A DNA stretch of 50,607 nt from Anabaena azotica FACHB-119. Lineage in GTDB: Bacteria; Cyanobacteriota; Cyanobacteriia; Cyanobacteriales; Nostocaceae. The notes under the pieces are model-generated. The model was not told the origin of the DNA. It saw nothing but the letters and a program-made list of their open reading frames with translations, and searched no databases. The stretch is from assembly GCF_014697625.1 (NCBI RefSeq), contig NZ_JACJSG010000053.1:1-50607 (forward strand), read 5' to 3'. Made by a program: the position numbers and the translations under genes. Positions 35,100 through 44,131 of this stretch are shown piece by piece; position 1 is the first letter of the stretch, and each line of letters starts with the position of its first letter.

Positions 35100-35347
35100 T
35101 GACTAAAAACAAAGTTTTAATCTGTACTTTCTTCGCTTTATCATCAGGATTTTTCGGCGCTTACATGGGTAGCCAAATCACCTTCATGCTGCATAGTCAA
35201 AGGTGTCAAAATCAACCTTGGGCAATGAAAGAATTATGTAATTTTTGGGTAACTCCTGGGGCGACATGGCAAGGTAGTACAACGGGAATTTGGGTAGGTA
35301 CAATCTTAGGCGCATTTGCAGGCGGTTTATTCATCCGCGAAAATTGA
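35099..35347 (+). CDS. Small two-span membrane protein, unknown
   Basis: This 82-residue protein has two hydrophobic segments (about 5-28, VLICTFFALSSGFFGAYMGSQITF, and about 60-78, GIWVGTILGAFAGGLFI) around a Cys-containing loop (about 35-47). There is no ribosome site because the upstream bases are heptamer repeats. It may be co-transcribed with ppc, 79 bases upstream. Function not recognised. Confidence 0.6.
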
Positions 35348-35369
35348 TCCAGCCTTTCCTACCCTGCTA

Positions 35370-35432
35370 AGTTAAAAATTTATCTGCGTTTATCTGCGTC
35401 CATCTGCGTTCAATTATTCTTGTCCCTCCTGA
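35370..35432. repeat. AACGCAGAT-type repeat, copy shared with 46348-46400
   Basis: On the minus strand GACAAGAATAATTGAACGC is followed by GATGGACGCAGAT units and AAATTT. Nearly the same sequence lies on the plus strand at 46348-46400, and the decamer units are those of the 7.1-7.4 kb inverted repeat. Confidence 0.75.
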
Positions 35433-35518
35433 CTTCTACGACAATTTGCCAACTGTGCTATTAGCTTTTTATCATAAGCCGCATTAAGATTAAGTCCATG
35501 TTCAGTGATGGCTGGCAT
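35414..35518 (-). pseudogene. 34-codon coding remnant abutting the TnpB element
   Basis: Minus-strand codons from the ATG at 35518 read MPAITEHGL then NLNAAYDKKLIAQLAN and end at a TAA. The frame is also open for a few codons upstream, into the transposon end. The composition is protein-like, but the piece has no ribosome site. It is probably the 3' remnant of a gene cut by the element; the other half is not present on the far side. The family is not recognised. Confidence 0.4.
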
Positions 35519-35536
35519 CAATCGCAGCTTGTTTTG

Positions 35537-35700
35537 TAAGCATACCCCGCTCTAAAGAGACGGGGCTTTAGCCTCAGATTTGAGATATCGGGAACAGAGA
35601 CATTTGCCCCTGCAATTGACAACTCATCCCCGGACTTTCGGGACTGCTTACAGAAGCCCCCAAAGCAGCAATATTAAGAGCCGCATTTATATCAGCATCA
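35537..35700 (-). ncRNA. Predicted omega RNA (guide RNA) of the TnpB element
   Basis: In known IS605-type systems the guide RNA overlaps the 3' end of tnpB and runs through the right-end hairpin, with the guide taken from the flank. Here that would cover the last codons of tnpB, the hairpin at 35545-35565, and a guide read from the bases left of about 35537 (minus strand, starting near AAAACAAGCTGCG). Both limits are inferred from position only. Confidence 0.4.
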
Positions 35701-36725
35701 TGTTCAAAACCACAACGCCCACACTTAAAGCTTTTCCCACTGCGGTAGGATTTACCCTTGATTGGGTGAATACCTCCGCATCGAGAACAGGTTTGGCTGG
35801 TGTAGGCAGGTGGAACGAATACTACTGGAACGCCAGCGATATTGGCTTTGTACCCAACAAACAAGCGCAATTGATAAAACGCCCAATTATTAGTTCTGCG
35901 GCGTTCAGTTTTGCTTCTCGGTTTTTGATTGAGGGATTCTCTAATATTGGTCAAATCCTCAAAAGCCAATGCCGCATTACTGCGCTTTGCATTTTGAACA
36001 AGTTGCTGAGAAATGTTGTGATTCAACCATTCTTGAAAGCGGCGTTCTCTACCAGAAAGCCTTCTCAGAAGTCGCCTAGACGACCGAGTGCGTTTGCTTT
36101 GAACGTTTGCTCTGACCGAGCTTACACGGTCACGGACGGATTGAATCTGTTTACCATTCCACGATTTACCCGTGGAAGTGGTAGCGATATCACGCCTACC
36201 CAAATCAACCCCGATTACCTTGGGAGTCTTCCCTGTGGGTTGAGTTGGGATATCAACAACAAAGTTGATCAAGTATTGCCCCTGTTTGGTTTTCTTCAAT
36301 GTCGCACTGGTCGGAGTTTGACCCCTAAGCAGTGCAATTTGATAGCCACCAATGGACAACTTAAATTCAACTCGCCCACACATCAAAGTCACCCCTACAG
36401 ATTGGGTTTCTTCCTTATAAACAAAGGTGCGAACATCCAAGCTAATAGAGGTGGGTCTAAATTTGTGGATCTGTTTAACTGCTTTTGCGTTACCAATAAC
36501 TCGTCTAATAGCTTGACAAACATGGTTAGCTTTCAACCCCGTTGCCTCACGCACAGGTTTATAAACCTTGTGGTGCAGTTTGCTGGTATTCCAGCAATTC
36601 TCACGCTTGGCTACCTCCAAAATCTGGTTGCAAGCATCAGCAAACCCGTTCAAGGTGTGGTCAACTTCGTCGCACAAGCTAGGGGGGACTATAAGCTTAC
36701 ATTTTGCAGACATGGATTGAGTCAT
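35574..36725 (-). CDS. tnpB: TnpB RNA-guided nuclease of an IS200/IS605-type element
   Basis: The 383-residue protein is apparently intact. RuvC-I Asp is seen in VIGVDLGRRDIA, RuvC-II Glu in LAFEDLTNIRES, and the zinc finger in CSRCGGIHP...CGRCGFEHDADINAALNIA, which also holds RuvC-III Asp. The N-terminal half has the OrfB-like helical region. The start is set at the ATG 36725 (MTQSMSAKCKLI) or 36713; the frame is open to 36821, but that part translates the transposon end. No tnpA accompanies it, so movement would depend on another element. The long frame on the opposite strand is a shadow. Confidence 0.88.
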   Translation of the reverse strand: MTQSMSAKCKLIVPPSLCDEVDHTLNGFADACNQILEVAKRENCWNTSKLHHKVYKPVREATGLKANHVCQAIRRVIGNAKAVKQIHKFRPTSISLDVRTFVYKEETQSVGVTLMCGRVEFKLSIGGYQIALLRGQTPTSATLKKTKQGQYLINFVVDIPTQPTGKTPKVIGVDLGRRDIATTSTGKSWNGKQIQSVRDRVSSVRANVQSKRTRSSRRLLRRLSGRERRFQEWLNHNISQQLVQNAKRSNAALAFEDLTNIRESLNQKPRSKTERRRTNNWAFYQLRLFVGYKANIAGVPVVFVPPAYTSQTCSRCGGIHPIKGKSYRSGKSFKCGRCGFEHDADINAALNIAALGASVSSPESPGMSCQLQGQMSLFPISQI

Positions 36726-36835
36726 ACATATATTGTAACTCATCCACAAAGAGATTTGACAGCAGCTAAAGCTGCTCGTGTCGTGTTTCCTCCCAGAGCT
36801 AAAGCTGCTGGGTTTCCACACTCCCGTGAGGTTTT

Positions 36836-38242
36836 ATGAATTTAGTCTGGCAACGATTTACATTATCCACTTTACCCGTTAAGCAATTTCTGGGTACAAG
36901 TTACTTACACCGTTTGCTGGTGGGACTGTTATCTCCTTGGCGACAAACCAGTTTCCTACTTGGGTGGGGAGACACCATAGCAGCTGCATTACTCAGCTTG
37001 GTATATCTTCTGGCTCCTTATGTATCTAGTACCCTCATCGGGGTGTTACTAGTAGCCTGCATAGCATTTTGGTTACTGCTAACTTTATCTGATGAGCCTG
37101 CCACTGGCAATAATACCCTAGTAACTCCCATACACCTGTTAGTGTTACTTTATTGGGGAATTGCTGCTACAGCCACGGCATTATCACCAGTAAAAAGAGC
37201 CGCGTTAAATGACTTGTTAACTTTAACGCTATATTTGCTGCTATTTGCCCTTTGTGCTAGGGTGCTGAGGTCGCCTCGAATCAGAACTTGGATTATTACT
37301 GTATACCTATCCACCTCGCTTGTCGTTAGTTTCTACGGAATGCGACAATGGCGTTTTGGTGCGCCACCCCTGGCTACTTGGGTCGATCAGGAGTCTGCAT
37401 TCTCGAAAACAACCAGAGTTTACAGTTATTTAGGCAACCCCAACTTATTAGCTGGCTATCTTTTACCTGCGGTAATTTTTAGCCTGATGGCAATTTTCGT
37501 CTGGCAAGGCTGGATGAAAAAAGCTTTAGCATTAACAATGTTTGGTGTCAATACCGCCTGCTTAATCTTTACATATAGTCGTGGTGGCTGGATTGCATTG
37601 GTGGTAGCACTTTTAGCGGCGACAGCATTGTTGATTTATTGGTGGGGTCTGCAAATGCCACCTTTTTGGCGAACTTGGTCAATACCCATACTCTTGGGAG
37701 GTTTGGTTGGGGTATTGGTGTTAGCAGTGATATTTGTTGAGCCAATACGCTTAAGGTTTTTCAGTATTTTTGCCGATCGCAGCGACGATAGTAGCAATAA
37801 TTTCCGGCGCAATGTGTGGGATGCTGTATTTGAGATGATCCGCGATCGCCCAATTATCGGCATCGGCCCTGGTCACAATTCTTTTAATAAAATCTACCCT
37901 CTTTACCAACGCCCTCGTTACACTGCTTTGAGTGCCTATTCTATTTTCTTAGAAGTAACTGTAGAAATGGGTTTTATTGGTCTAGCCTGTTTTCTCTGGT
38001 TAATTATCGTCAGCATTAACACAGCACTTGTGCAGTTACGCCGATTACGCCAATCTGCCAATGTGGAGGGATTTTGGTTAATCGGCGCATTAGCCACTTT
38101 GCTGGGAATGCTCGCTCATGGTACAGTGGATACTATTTGGTTCCGTCCTGAAGTGAATACCCTATGGTGGCTGATGGTGGCTTTAATTGCCAGCTATTGG
38201 ACACCTTCAGTCAACAATCAAGAGGGAACAGAGGACAGATAA
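36836..38242 (+). CDS. ictB: IctB, O-antigen-ligase-like membrane protein linked to inorganic carbon accumulation
   Basis: This 468-residue polytopic protein of the Wzy/O-antigen ligase superfamily closely follows the remembered Synechococcus IctB sequence: YLHRLLVGLLSPWRQ, TPIHLLVLLYWG, ATWVD, RVYSYLGNPNLLAGYLLPA, TYSRGGW, SSNNFRRNVW and IGIGPGHNSFN. About ten or more membrane helices are visible. IctB was named for a role in bicarbonate accumulation, though the superfamily is glycan-ligating and the true reaction is disputed. The start codon lies against a transposon end, so the promoter must be inside or across that element. No ribosome site is seen apart from GTGAGG about seven bases before the ATG. 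Confidence 0.9.
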   Translation: MNLVWQRFTLSTLPVKQFLGTSYLHRLLVGLLSPWRQTSFLLGWGDTIAAALLSLVYLLAPYVSSTLIGVLLVACIAFWLLLTLSDEPATGNNTLVTPIHLLVLLYWGIAATATALSPVKRAALNDLLTLTLYLLLFALCARVLRSPRIRTWIITVYLSTSLVVSFYGMRQWRFGAPPLATWVDQESAFSKTTRVYSYLGNPNLLAGYLLPAVIFSLMAIFVWQGWMKKALALTMFGVNTACLIFTYSRGGWIALVVALLAATALLIYWWGLQMPPFWRTWSIPILLGGLVGVLVLAVIFVEPIRLRFFSIFADRSDDSSNNFRRNVWDAVFEMIRDRPIIGIGPGHNSFNKIYPLYQRPRYTALSAYSIFLEVTVEMGFIGLACFLWLIIVSINTALVQLRRLRQSANVEGFWLIGALATLLGMLAHGTVDTIWFRPEVNTLWWLMVALIASYWTPSVNNQEGTEDR

Positions 38243-38427
38243 TTTCGTAGGGTGGGCAATGCCCACCAGCATCTTGTAGAAAAGGTGCAAGTGACGGAAA
38301 TAGTTATTCTTGAAAACCCTAAAATTTTTATCTTCTTTCCCTGTACCCTGTCCCCTGTCACCTATACTTTCACCACTTATCCCGACAATACGCACTCGTG
38401 CTTTCCCTGTCCCCTGTTACCTACTAT
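38243..38427. repeat. Dispersed palindrome and repeats after ictB
   Basis: GGTGGGCAATGCCCACC at 38251-38267 is a palindrome also seen at 40620 and 42134. CCTGTCCCCTGT-type units follow near 38342 and 38407. No gene is supported in this gap. Confidence 0.6.
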
Positions 38428-38721
38428 CTACTCACGATAGCTACCAGCACCAGGCGCACTTGGGTCGCGGTAACGGGTAGGTTCCTCATCACGTTTTTTC
38501 CCAGCTAAACCAGCTAAACCGAGTAGACCAAGTAAGCCTAACCAACCCCAGTCAAAGCCATCATCATTATTTGCGGTGCGGTCATAAGTTGTGGTTGTGG
38601 TTGTACCGCCATCTGTGCCAGGGGTAGTATTGGTTTGCGCGTTGGCTGGTAAAGTTAAAGGTAAAGCCATACCTAAACTCAGAACAGCAGCGCCAACGGT
38701 TTTAGTTAAGGCATTTTTCAT
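38428..38721 (-). CDS. WGxxGxxG-type small secreted protein
   Basis: The 97-residue protein has a signal peptide (about 1-28, ending ANAQT), a Thr-rich linker (GGTTTTTTYDR), the motif WGWLGLLGLLGLAGLAG (about 59-75) followed by basic residues, and a polar tail. WGxxGxxG proteins carry this Gly/Leu helix as a sorting-type anchor. GAAGGA lies about 11 bases before the ATG. Function unknown; probably cell envelope. Confidence 0.82.
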   Translation of the reverse strand: MKNALTKTVGAAVLSLGMALPLTLPANAQTNTTPGTDGGTTTTTTYDRTANNDDGFDWGWLGLLGLLGLAGLAGKKRDEEPTRYRDPSAPGAGSYRE

Positions 38722-38897
38722 GGTGAGAGTTCCTTCTTGCTTCCAAAGTTACTCACCAATGTATCGGGTCTGGAACTGAGCAGAATCAATCTGCAGCTAT
38801 AAAGTGGATGTTTTCCTAATTCATCTGGGGATATACAATATTTTACTGGTGGCGATCGCTTTCTCACTCTCCTGTAGTAATCAAGGTACAAGAACAA

Positions 38898-39365
38898 CTA
38901 ATAATTCTTCATCGCTCTTTGGATGTCGCGTTGATCCTGACGGCGTTTGAGGTCATCTCGCTTATCGTGAAGCTTTTTACCTTTACCAAGCGCGAGGCTG
39001 ATTTTTACCCAGCCGCGTTTGAGGTACATTTTCAACGGTACTAATGTTAAACCTTGCTGTTCTACCTTCCCTATCAGCTTTCTAATTTCTTGGCGGTGTA
39101 ACAGCAGCTTGCGTGTACGGCGTGGTTCGTGATTAAAATACTGACCACTGGCGTTATAAGGGGAGATATGCACGTTAATTAGCCATAATTCCCCATCCCG
39201 AATCAAACCATAGCCATCTTGAAGATTTACTTTCCCTGCACGAATTGACTTGACTTCCGTTCCAGTTAACTGAATCCCCGCTTCATAAGTTTCGAGAATT
39301 TCGTACAAGTAACGGGCTTGTCGGTTATCACTAACAACTTTGTAACTTTCACTCTTATCACTCAT
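38898..39365 (-). CDS. smpB: SsrA-binding protein SmpB
   Basis: SmpB binds tmRNA and brings it to stalled ribosomes for trans-translation. The 155-residue protein is full length with YEAGIQLTGTEVKSIRAGKVNLQDGY, ISPYNASGQYFNHEPRRTRKLLLH and the basic tail GKGKKLHDKRDDLKRRQ that enters the mRNA channel. The ssrA RNA gene itself was not seen in the window. Confidence 0.97.
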   Translation of the reverse strand: MSDKSESYKVVSDNRQARYLYEILETYEAGIQLTGTEVKSIRAGKVNLQDGYGLIRDGELWLINVHISPYNASGQYFNHEPRRTRKLLLHRQEIRKLIGKVEQQGLTLVPLKMYLKRGWVKISLALGKGKKLHDKRDDLKRRQDQRDIQRAMKNY

Positions 39366-39922
39366 TGAAAATCAGACCGTTAAAATTACACTGACTGCAA
39401 AAATAATTTTGGTGAATCAGCCAAACTAAACCTAAATTAGTTGTAAATATTTCTCGTGGCAGTTGACCATCAGTAGCCACTAGAAATATTCAAAAATCAA
39501 ATAGGATTTTGATAATCGATTCACCAAGGCATATTAAACCACTATAATAAATGTTGAACTAAGTCTGGGTAATATCTACATAATTTAGCTTTTGTCTCTT
39601 GCCAACGAAGATTTCCCTTAAATATGGATGCTGATAAACTAAGTCTTAATTTATACTATGGTTATAAAATTGCTTGATCCATAGTATTATCTTAAGAATA
39701 AAATTGTTTTATGTACTTTTGTTAAGTTGGAGATGAGAGCAGTATTTAAATTAGTTACCCTGAAGACTGATTTAACATTTTCTTTATAAATTACTCTTAT
39801 AGTATTCATAAGCTGTTAATCCTGTCATAGTATGAAACATGAGAACACTATCGTGTGGGTGTTCATAGATGGAGCTTGTAGAGATAATCTCAGTCAAAAA
39901 TAATGCTAGGGGTGTACATTCC
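39366..39922. other. 550-base AT-rich gap upstream of the LuxR-type regulator
   Basis: This divergent region between smpB and the regulator is AT-rich and unusually free of tandem repeats. A small GAACAC/GTGTTC hairpin (39843-39848 and 39859-39864) lies in the probable leader of the regulator. No gene was recognised. Confidence 0.45.
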
Positions 39923-40606
39923 ATGCCCTTGACGATCCTTGTGGTGGATGACGATCTGGGCACTCGTCTGTCTATTAGTGACTATTTAGAACTGTCTGGC
40001 TACTCAGTAATTACGGCTAATGACGGTCAAGAAGCTTTAGCGATGGTAGAAGCATACCATCCAGATTTGATTGTGACCGATATTGTCATGCCAAGAATGA
40101 ATGGTTATGAGTTGGTGCGTCAAGTACGTCAACAGCCCCCGTTCCGTCTATTACCTGTAATTTTGTTAACAGCGCGTACCAGAACCCAGGAAAGGATTCT
40201 TGGTTATCAGTCGGGATGTGATTTATATTTACCTAAACCCTTTGAGTTAGAAGAGTTAGCCGCAGCCATCCGTAATTTATTAGAGCGATCGCAAATCATT
40301 CAATCTGAGTACAGATTTTCTCACAAAGACAGTTCCGGCAATGCCCTCCCCACAAAAACTGTAGAGAATCATCACTCTGTATCCACTCATGTAGAAAAAT
40401 CGCAACTACTCTCGTCTTTAACTCCGAGAGAACAAGAAGTATTAGAAATGCTGACCCACGGTTTGTCTAATATTGAAATTGGTAATCAACTACATCTGAG
40501 TCCCAGAACCGTAGAAAAGTACGTCAGTAGTTTATTAAGGAAAACCACTACCAGCAATCGAGCTGAACTGGTGCGTTTTGCCATTACACATGGTTTAGTT
40601 GAGTAA
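39923..40606 (+). CDS. LuxR/NarL-family response regulator
   Basis: This 227-residue two-component regulator has an N-terminal receiver (acidic triplet in ILVVDDD, phospho-acceptor Asp in DLIVTDIVMPRMNG, Lys in LPKPFE) and a C-terminal LuxR-type helix-turn-helix (LTPREQEVLEMLTHGLSNIEIGNQLHLSPRTVEKYV). The ATG at 39923 gives the family-typical MPLTILVVDDD; the frame is open to 39869. It resembles the Ycf29-type regulators of cyanobacteria and plastids in architecture, but the identity is not settled. No kinase is adjacent. Confidence 0.9.
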   Translation: MPLTILVVDDDLGTRLSISDYLELSGYSVITANDGQEALAMVEAYHPDLIVTDIVMPRMNGYELVRQVRQQPPFRLLPVILLTARTRTQERILGYQSGCDLYLPKPFELEELAAAIRNLLERSQIIQSEYRFSHKDSSGNALPTKTVENHHSVSTHVEKSQLLSSLTPREQEVLEMLTHGLSNIEIGNQLHLSPRTVEKYVSSLLRKTTTSNRAELVRFAITHGLVE

Positions 40607-40796
40607 ATATTGTAAGTAGTGGGCAATGCCCACCAAAACCATGATACGGTGGGCAATATATAGCAGGGGACAGGTGATAGGTGACAGGTGACAGGGCTGC
40701 AAGCCTTTGAAATAAAAAGTTTTAAAATTGTATGATGTCCTAACCTATGCTTCGACTGCTATATGTCCTAATCTATACTTTGATTGCTATAAATGA

Positions 40797-40830
40797 AAAT
40801 AAAAACGCCCTCCAAAAAAGAGGACGTTTT
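40797..40830 (-). terminator. Terminator of psbA copy 2
   Basis: On the minus strand AAAACGTCCTC pairs with GAGGGCGTTTT (one U-G pair) around a seven-base loop, followed by TATTTTC. It lies 27 bases beyond the stop. The sequence differs wholly from the copy 1 terminator. Confidence 0.85.
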
Positions 40831-40856
40831 CTATTTAGCTAATAAAACTTGAGAAA

Positions 40857-41939
40857 TTAACCGTGGATAGCAGGAGCGCTAAGAGCAACGGGAGTAACTT
40901 CCACAGCAGCTAAGTCTAAGGGGAAGTTGTGAGCGTTGCGCTCGTGCATGACTTCCATACCCAAGTTAGCGCGGTTGATGATGTCAGCCCAGGTATTGAT
41001 GACACGACCTTGTGAGTCGATAATCGACTGGTTGAAGTTGAAGCCGTTGAGGTTGAACGCCATTGTGCTGATACCCAATGCGGTAAACCAGATACCCACT
41101 ACGGGCCATGCAGCTAGGAAGAAGTGCAAGGAACGGGAGTTGTTGAAACTGGCGTATTGGAATATCAAGCGTCCGAAGTAACCGTGTGCAGCGACGATGT
41201 TGTAGGTTTCTTCTTCTTGTCCGAATTTGTAACCGTAGTTTTGTGATTCGGTTTCTGTGGTTTCACGCACTAAGGAGGAAGTTACCAAGCTTCCGTGCAT
41301 TGCACTGAACAATGAACCACCGAATACACCAGCCACTCCTAACATATGGAAGGGGTGCATCAGGATGTTGTGTTCTGCTTGGAACACGATCATGAAGTTG
41401 AATGTACCGGAGATACCCAAGGGCATTCCATCAGAGAAGGAGCCTTGTCCAATTGGGTAAATCAAGAATACTGCTGCTGCTGATGCCAAGGGAGCAGAGT
41501 ATGCTACGCAGATCCAAGGACGCATTCCTAAGCGATAGGACAATTCCCATTGACGACCTAAGTAGCAAGCACAGCCGATGAGGAAGTGGAAAATTACCAA
41601 TTGGTAAGGCCCACCGTTGTATAACCACTCATCTAAGGATGCTGCTTCCCATATTGGGTAGAAGTGTAAACCGATGGCGTTGGAGGATGGTACTACTGCA
41701 CCGGAGATGATGTTGTTGCCGTAGATCAAGGAACCTGCTACGGGTTCACGGATACCATCTATGTCTACGGGAGGTGCGGCGATGAAGGCAATGATGAAAC
41801 AGGTGGTGGCGGCTAGCAAGGTAGGAATCATCAGTACGCCGAACCAACCCACATAAATGCGGTTTTCGGTGCTGGTGATCCAGTTGCAGAACCGTTCCCA
41901 TACGTTGGCGCTACTGCGCTGTTGTAAGGTTGTGGTCAT
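40857..41939 (-). CDS. psbA: Photosystem II reaction centre protein D1, copy 2
   Basis: The translated D1 is identical over all 360 residues to copy 1, with Gln130 and the complete set of manganese, chlorophyll and QB ligands. DNA differences are few and silent (for example at 41167, 41402-41411 and 41676), which indicates recent duplication or continuing gene conversion. Outside the coding region only the 22 bases before the ATG are shared. Upstream and downstream regions differ, so the two copies are likely regulated separately. The neighbour genes (LuxR-type regulator, HIT protein) are on separate transcripts. Confidence 0.98.
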   Translation of the reverse strand: MTTTLQQRSSANVWERFCNWITSTENRIYVGWFGVLMIPTLLAATTCFIIAFIAAPPVDIDGIREPVAGSLIYGNNIISGAVVPSSNAIGLHFYPIWEAASLDEWLYNGGPYQLVIFHFLIGCACYLGRQWELSYRLGMRPWICVAYSAPLASAAAVFLIYPIGQGSFSDGMPLGISGTFNFMIVFQAEHNILMHPFHMLGVAGVFGGSLFSAMHGSLVTSSLVRETTETESQNYGYKFGQEEETYNIVAAHGYFGRLIFQYASFNNSRSLHFFLAAWPVVGIWFTALGISTMAFNLNGFNFNQSIIDSQGRVINTWADIINRANLGMEVMHERNAHNFPLDLAAVEVTPVALSAPAIHG

Positions 41940-42002
41940 TTTTTTATGATTGCTTTGGTTTCTTAACTATTGTGGTAAGTAGTTATTCTTACCGATATTA
42001 CT

Positions 42003-42031
42003 ACATTAGAAGTAGAGTAGAGTTTTGTAAA
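42003..42031 (-). promoter_or_regulatory. Likely promoter of psbA copy 2
   Basis: On the minus strand TTTACA (42031-42026) and TAATGT (42008-42003) are separated by 17 bases, a standard -35/-10 spacing, about 65 bases before the ATG. Copy 1 lacks this sequence. Confidence 0.5.
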
Positions 42032-42181
42032 TACAATTTAATTAAGTAATACTTATACAAATTATTATTTTTACTTATTAATGACTTTATGCAGGTTGTA
42101 TCAAATGATATCTTGCACCTGATCAATAAGCAGGTGGTGGGCATTGCCCACCCTACTAAGAATTTGATTGATTTGGTTGTA

Positions 42182-42532
42182 TCAACCGGGGGGCCAGGCT
42201 AATGGCCGTCCACCGAGAATATGTAGATGCAGGTGGTAAACTGTTTGACCTCCATCATTACCGTTGTTGATGACAAGACGATAGCCGTTATCGAGTCCGG
42301 CTTGTTCGGCAACGCGCTTGGCGGTTAACAGAAGATGTCCCAAAAGAGCATGATCCCCAGATTCAGCATCGGATAGTTTGGCTAGGGGTTTTTTGGGAAT
42401 GACCAGGATATGTACTGGTGCTTGGGGATTAACGTCTGTGAAGGCTAAGGCTAAATCGTCTTCATAAACAATGTTAGCTGGGATTTCTCGACGGATGATT
42501 TTGCTGAAAATTGTCTCTGTGGTTTCACTCAT
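42182..42532 (-). CDS. HIT family (HinT-type) nucleotide hydrolase
   Basis: This purine-nucleoside phosphoramidase-type protein has 116 residues from the ATG at 42532 (MSETTETIFSKIIRREIPA, the common HinT opening); an in-frame codon at 42550 is less likely. The histidine triad is visible in VYHLHLHILGG. Physiological substrate is not known. A GGTGGGCATTGCCCACC palindrome lies just past the 3' end (42134-42150). Confidence 0.93.
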   Translation of the reverse strand: MSETTETIFSKIIRREIPANIVYEDDLALAFTDVNPQAPVHILVIPKKPLAKLSDAESGDHALLGHLLLTAKRVAEQAGLDNGYRLVINNGNDGGQTVYHLHLHILGGRPLAWPPG

Positions 42533-42599
42533 GCGGTTATTACAACTCATCTGCTAGAGATTCTAAAGGTTTACTGTTTATTTAAGAAAGATTTAGCCA

Positions 42600-44129
42600 A
42601 TGCTTGCTAGAGTCTGGAGTGCATCAATTGTCGGCATCGATGCCGTTAAAGTGGGGGTAGAAGTCGATATTTCAGGGGGTTTGCCGGGAATTGTGGTTTT
42701 GGGACTACCAGATTCAGCAGTTCAGGAGTCTAAGGAGAGGGTGAAAGCAACGCTGAAAAATGCAGGTTTTGCTTTTCCCATGAGAAAAATCGTAATTAAC
42801 CTAACTCCGGCAGATTTACGCAAGGAAGGCCCCTGTTTCGATTTACCTATTAGTGTGGGAATTTTAGCGGCTTCTGAGCAGGTCAAGGCTGATTTGTTGG
42901 GAGATTATCTGTTTTTGGGTGAAGTTTCTTTGGATGGCAGTTTACGCCCTGTGGCTGGGGTTTTACCTATTGCTGCTACTGCCAAAAAAATGGGTATTGC
43001 TGGTTTGGTTGTGCCTGTGGATAATGCTCAAGAGGCTTCAGTGGTGCAGGGTTTATCTGTGTATGGTTGTAACGATGTGTCAGAGGTGGTAGATTTATTA
43101 AATAATCCAGGTCGGCATAAACCTGTAGAGTTGGATGAATCAAAGGATATCACATCAGTATCTTATGCGATCGCCGATTTAAAGGACGTAAAAGGACAGG
43201 CTCATGCTCGTCGTGCTTTAGAAATTGCGGCGGCTGGCGGGCATAACTTAATTTTTGTCGGCCCTCCAGGTAGCGGCAAAACGATGTTAGCAAGACGCTT
43301 ACCTGGTATTTTACCACCCCTGAGTTTTGGTGAAGCGTTGGAAGTAACTCGGATTCATTCGGTGGCTGGGTTATTAAAAAATCGCGGTTGCTTAGTGCGC
43401 GATCGCCCTTTTCGCAGTCCCCATCATTCAGCATCCGGACCCTCTCTTGTGGGTGGTGGTAGTTTCCCTCGTCCTGGTGAGATTTCCTTATCACATAGAG
43501 GGGTACTTTTTCTTGATGAGTTAACAGAATTTAAACGTGATGTTTTAGAATTCTTGCGCCAGCCTTTAGAGGATGGCTATGTGACAATTTCCCGCACTAG
43601 ACAATCTGTCATGTTCCCTGCACAGTTTACCTTGGTGGCGAGTACTAACCCTTGTCCTTGTGGCTACTATGGTGATACCATCCAACAGTGTACCTGTTCG
43701 CCGAGACAAAGAGAACAGTATTGGGCGAAGCTTTCCGGGCCGTTGATGGATCGGATTGATTTGCAAGTTGCAGTCAACCGCTTGAAACCGGAGGAAATCA
43801 CCCAACAGCCTACAGGAGAAGCGTCTACGGCGGTGCGGGAGAGGGTACAACAAGCACGCGATCGCGCCGTTAATCGTTTTCAAGAAGAACCAAATCTGCG
43901 TTGTAATGCCCAAATGCAAAGTCGGCATATGCAGAAATGGTGTAAACTTGATGATGCTGGGCGCAACTTGTTAGAAGCGGCGATTAGAAAGTTGGGTTTA
44001 TCTGCAAGAGCAAGCGATCGCATTTTGAAGGTAGCCCGGACTATTGCAGATTTAGCGGGGGACGATGAGCTAAAGCCTAATCATGTGGCAGAAGCAATTC
44101 AGTATCGTACCATAGATAGGATGCAGTGA
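42600..44129 (+). CDS. comM: YifB/ComM family AAA+ ATPase (Mg-chelatase-like)
   Basis: ComM/YifB is an AAA+ helicase that helps branch migration during natural transformation. The 509-residue protein has an N-terminal Lon-protease-like domain (about 1-180), the Walker A loop FVGPPGSGKTMLARRLPG (about 219-236), Walker B LFLDELTEF, a zinc-type loop NPCPCGYYGDTIQQCTCSP, and the C-terminal Mg-chelatase-like domain. Length and motifs are normal. With the pil genes it suggests competence, although they are not adjacent here. Confidence 0.9.
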   Translation: MLARVWSASIVGIDAVKVGVEVDISGGLPGIVVLGLPDSAVQESKERVKATLKNAGFAFPMRKIVINLTPADLRKEGPCFDLPISVGILAASEQVKADLLGDYLFLGEVSLDGSLRPVAGVLPIAATAKKMGIAGLVVPVDNAQEASVVQGLSVYGCNDVSEVVDLLNNPGRHKPVELDESKDITSVSYAIADLKDVKGQAHARRALEIAAAGGHNLIFVGPPGSGKTMLARRLPGILPPLSFGEALEVTRIHSVAGLLKNRGCLVRDRPFRSPHHSASGPSLVGGGSFPRPGEISLSHRGVLFLDELTEFKRDVLEFLRQPLEDGYVTISRTRQSVMFPAQFTLVASTNPCPCGYYGDTIQQCTCSPRQREQYWAKLSGPLMDRIDLQVAVNRLKPEEITQQPTGEASTAVRERVQQARDRAVNRFQEEPNLRCNAQMQSRHMQKWCKLDDAGRNLLEAAIRKLGLSARASDRILKVARTIADLAGDDELKPNHVAEAIQYRTIDRMQ

Positions 44130-44131
44130 AG

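Larger units (their letters stand above)
35535..36835 (-). mobile_element. IS200/IS605-type element carrying tnpB only
   Basis: The element contains one gene, tnpB, and no TnpA (Y1 transposase). On the 3' side of tnpB a hairpin CCCCG-CTCT...AGAG-CGGGG (35545-35565) marks the right end. On the 5' side two hairpins, AGCAGC-TAAA-GCTGCT (36761-36776) and CCCAGAGC-TAAA-GCTGCTGGG (36792-36812), mark the left end. The termini are estimated, not proven. The left end lies directly against the ictB start codon at 36836. Confidence 0.7.

Noticed and set aside
35580..36839. 419-residue reading frame on the plus strand
   Set aside because: It lies exactly antisense to tnpB, its translation has no protein-like pattern, and tnpB has full catalytic motifs. 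It is a shadow frame.
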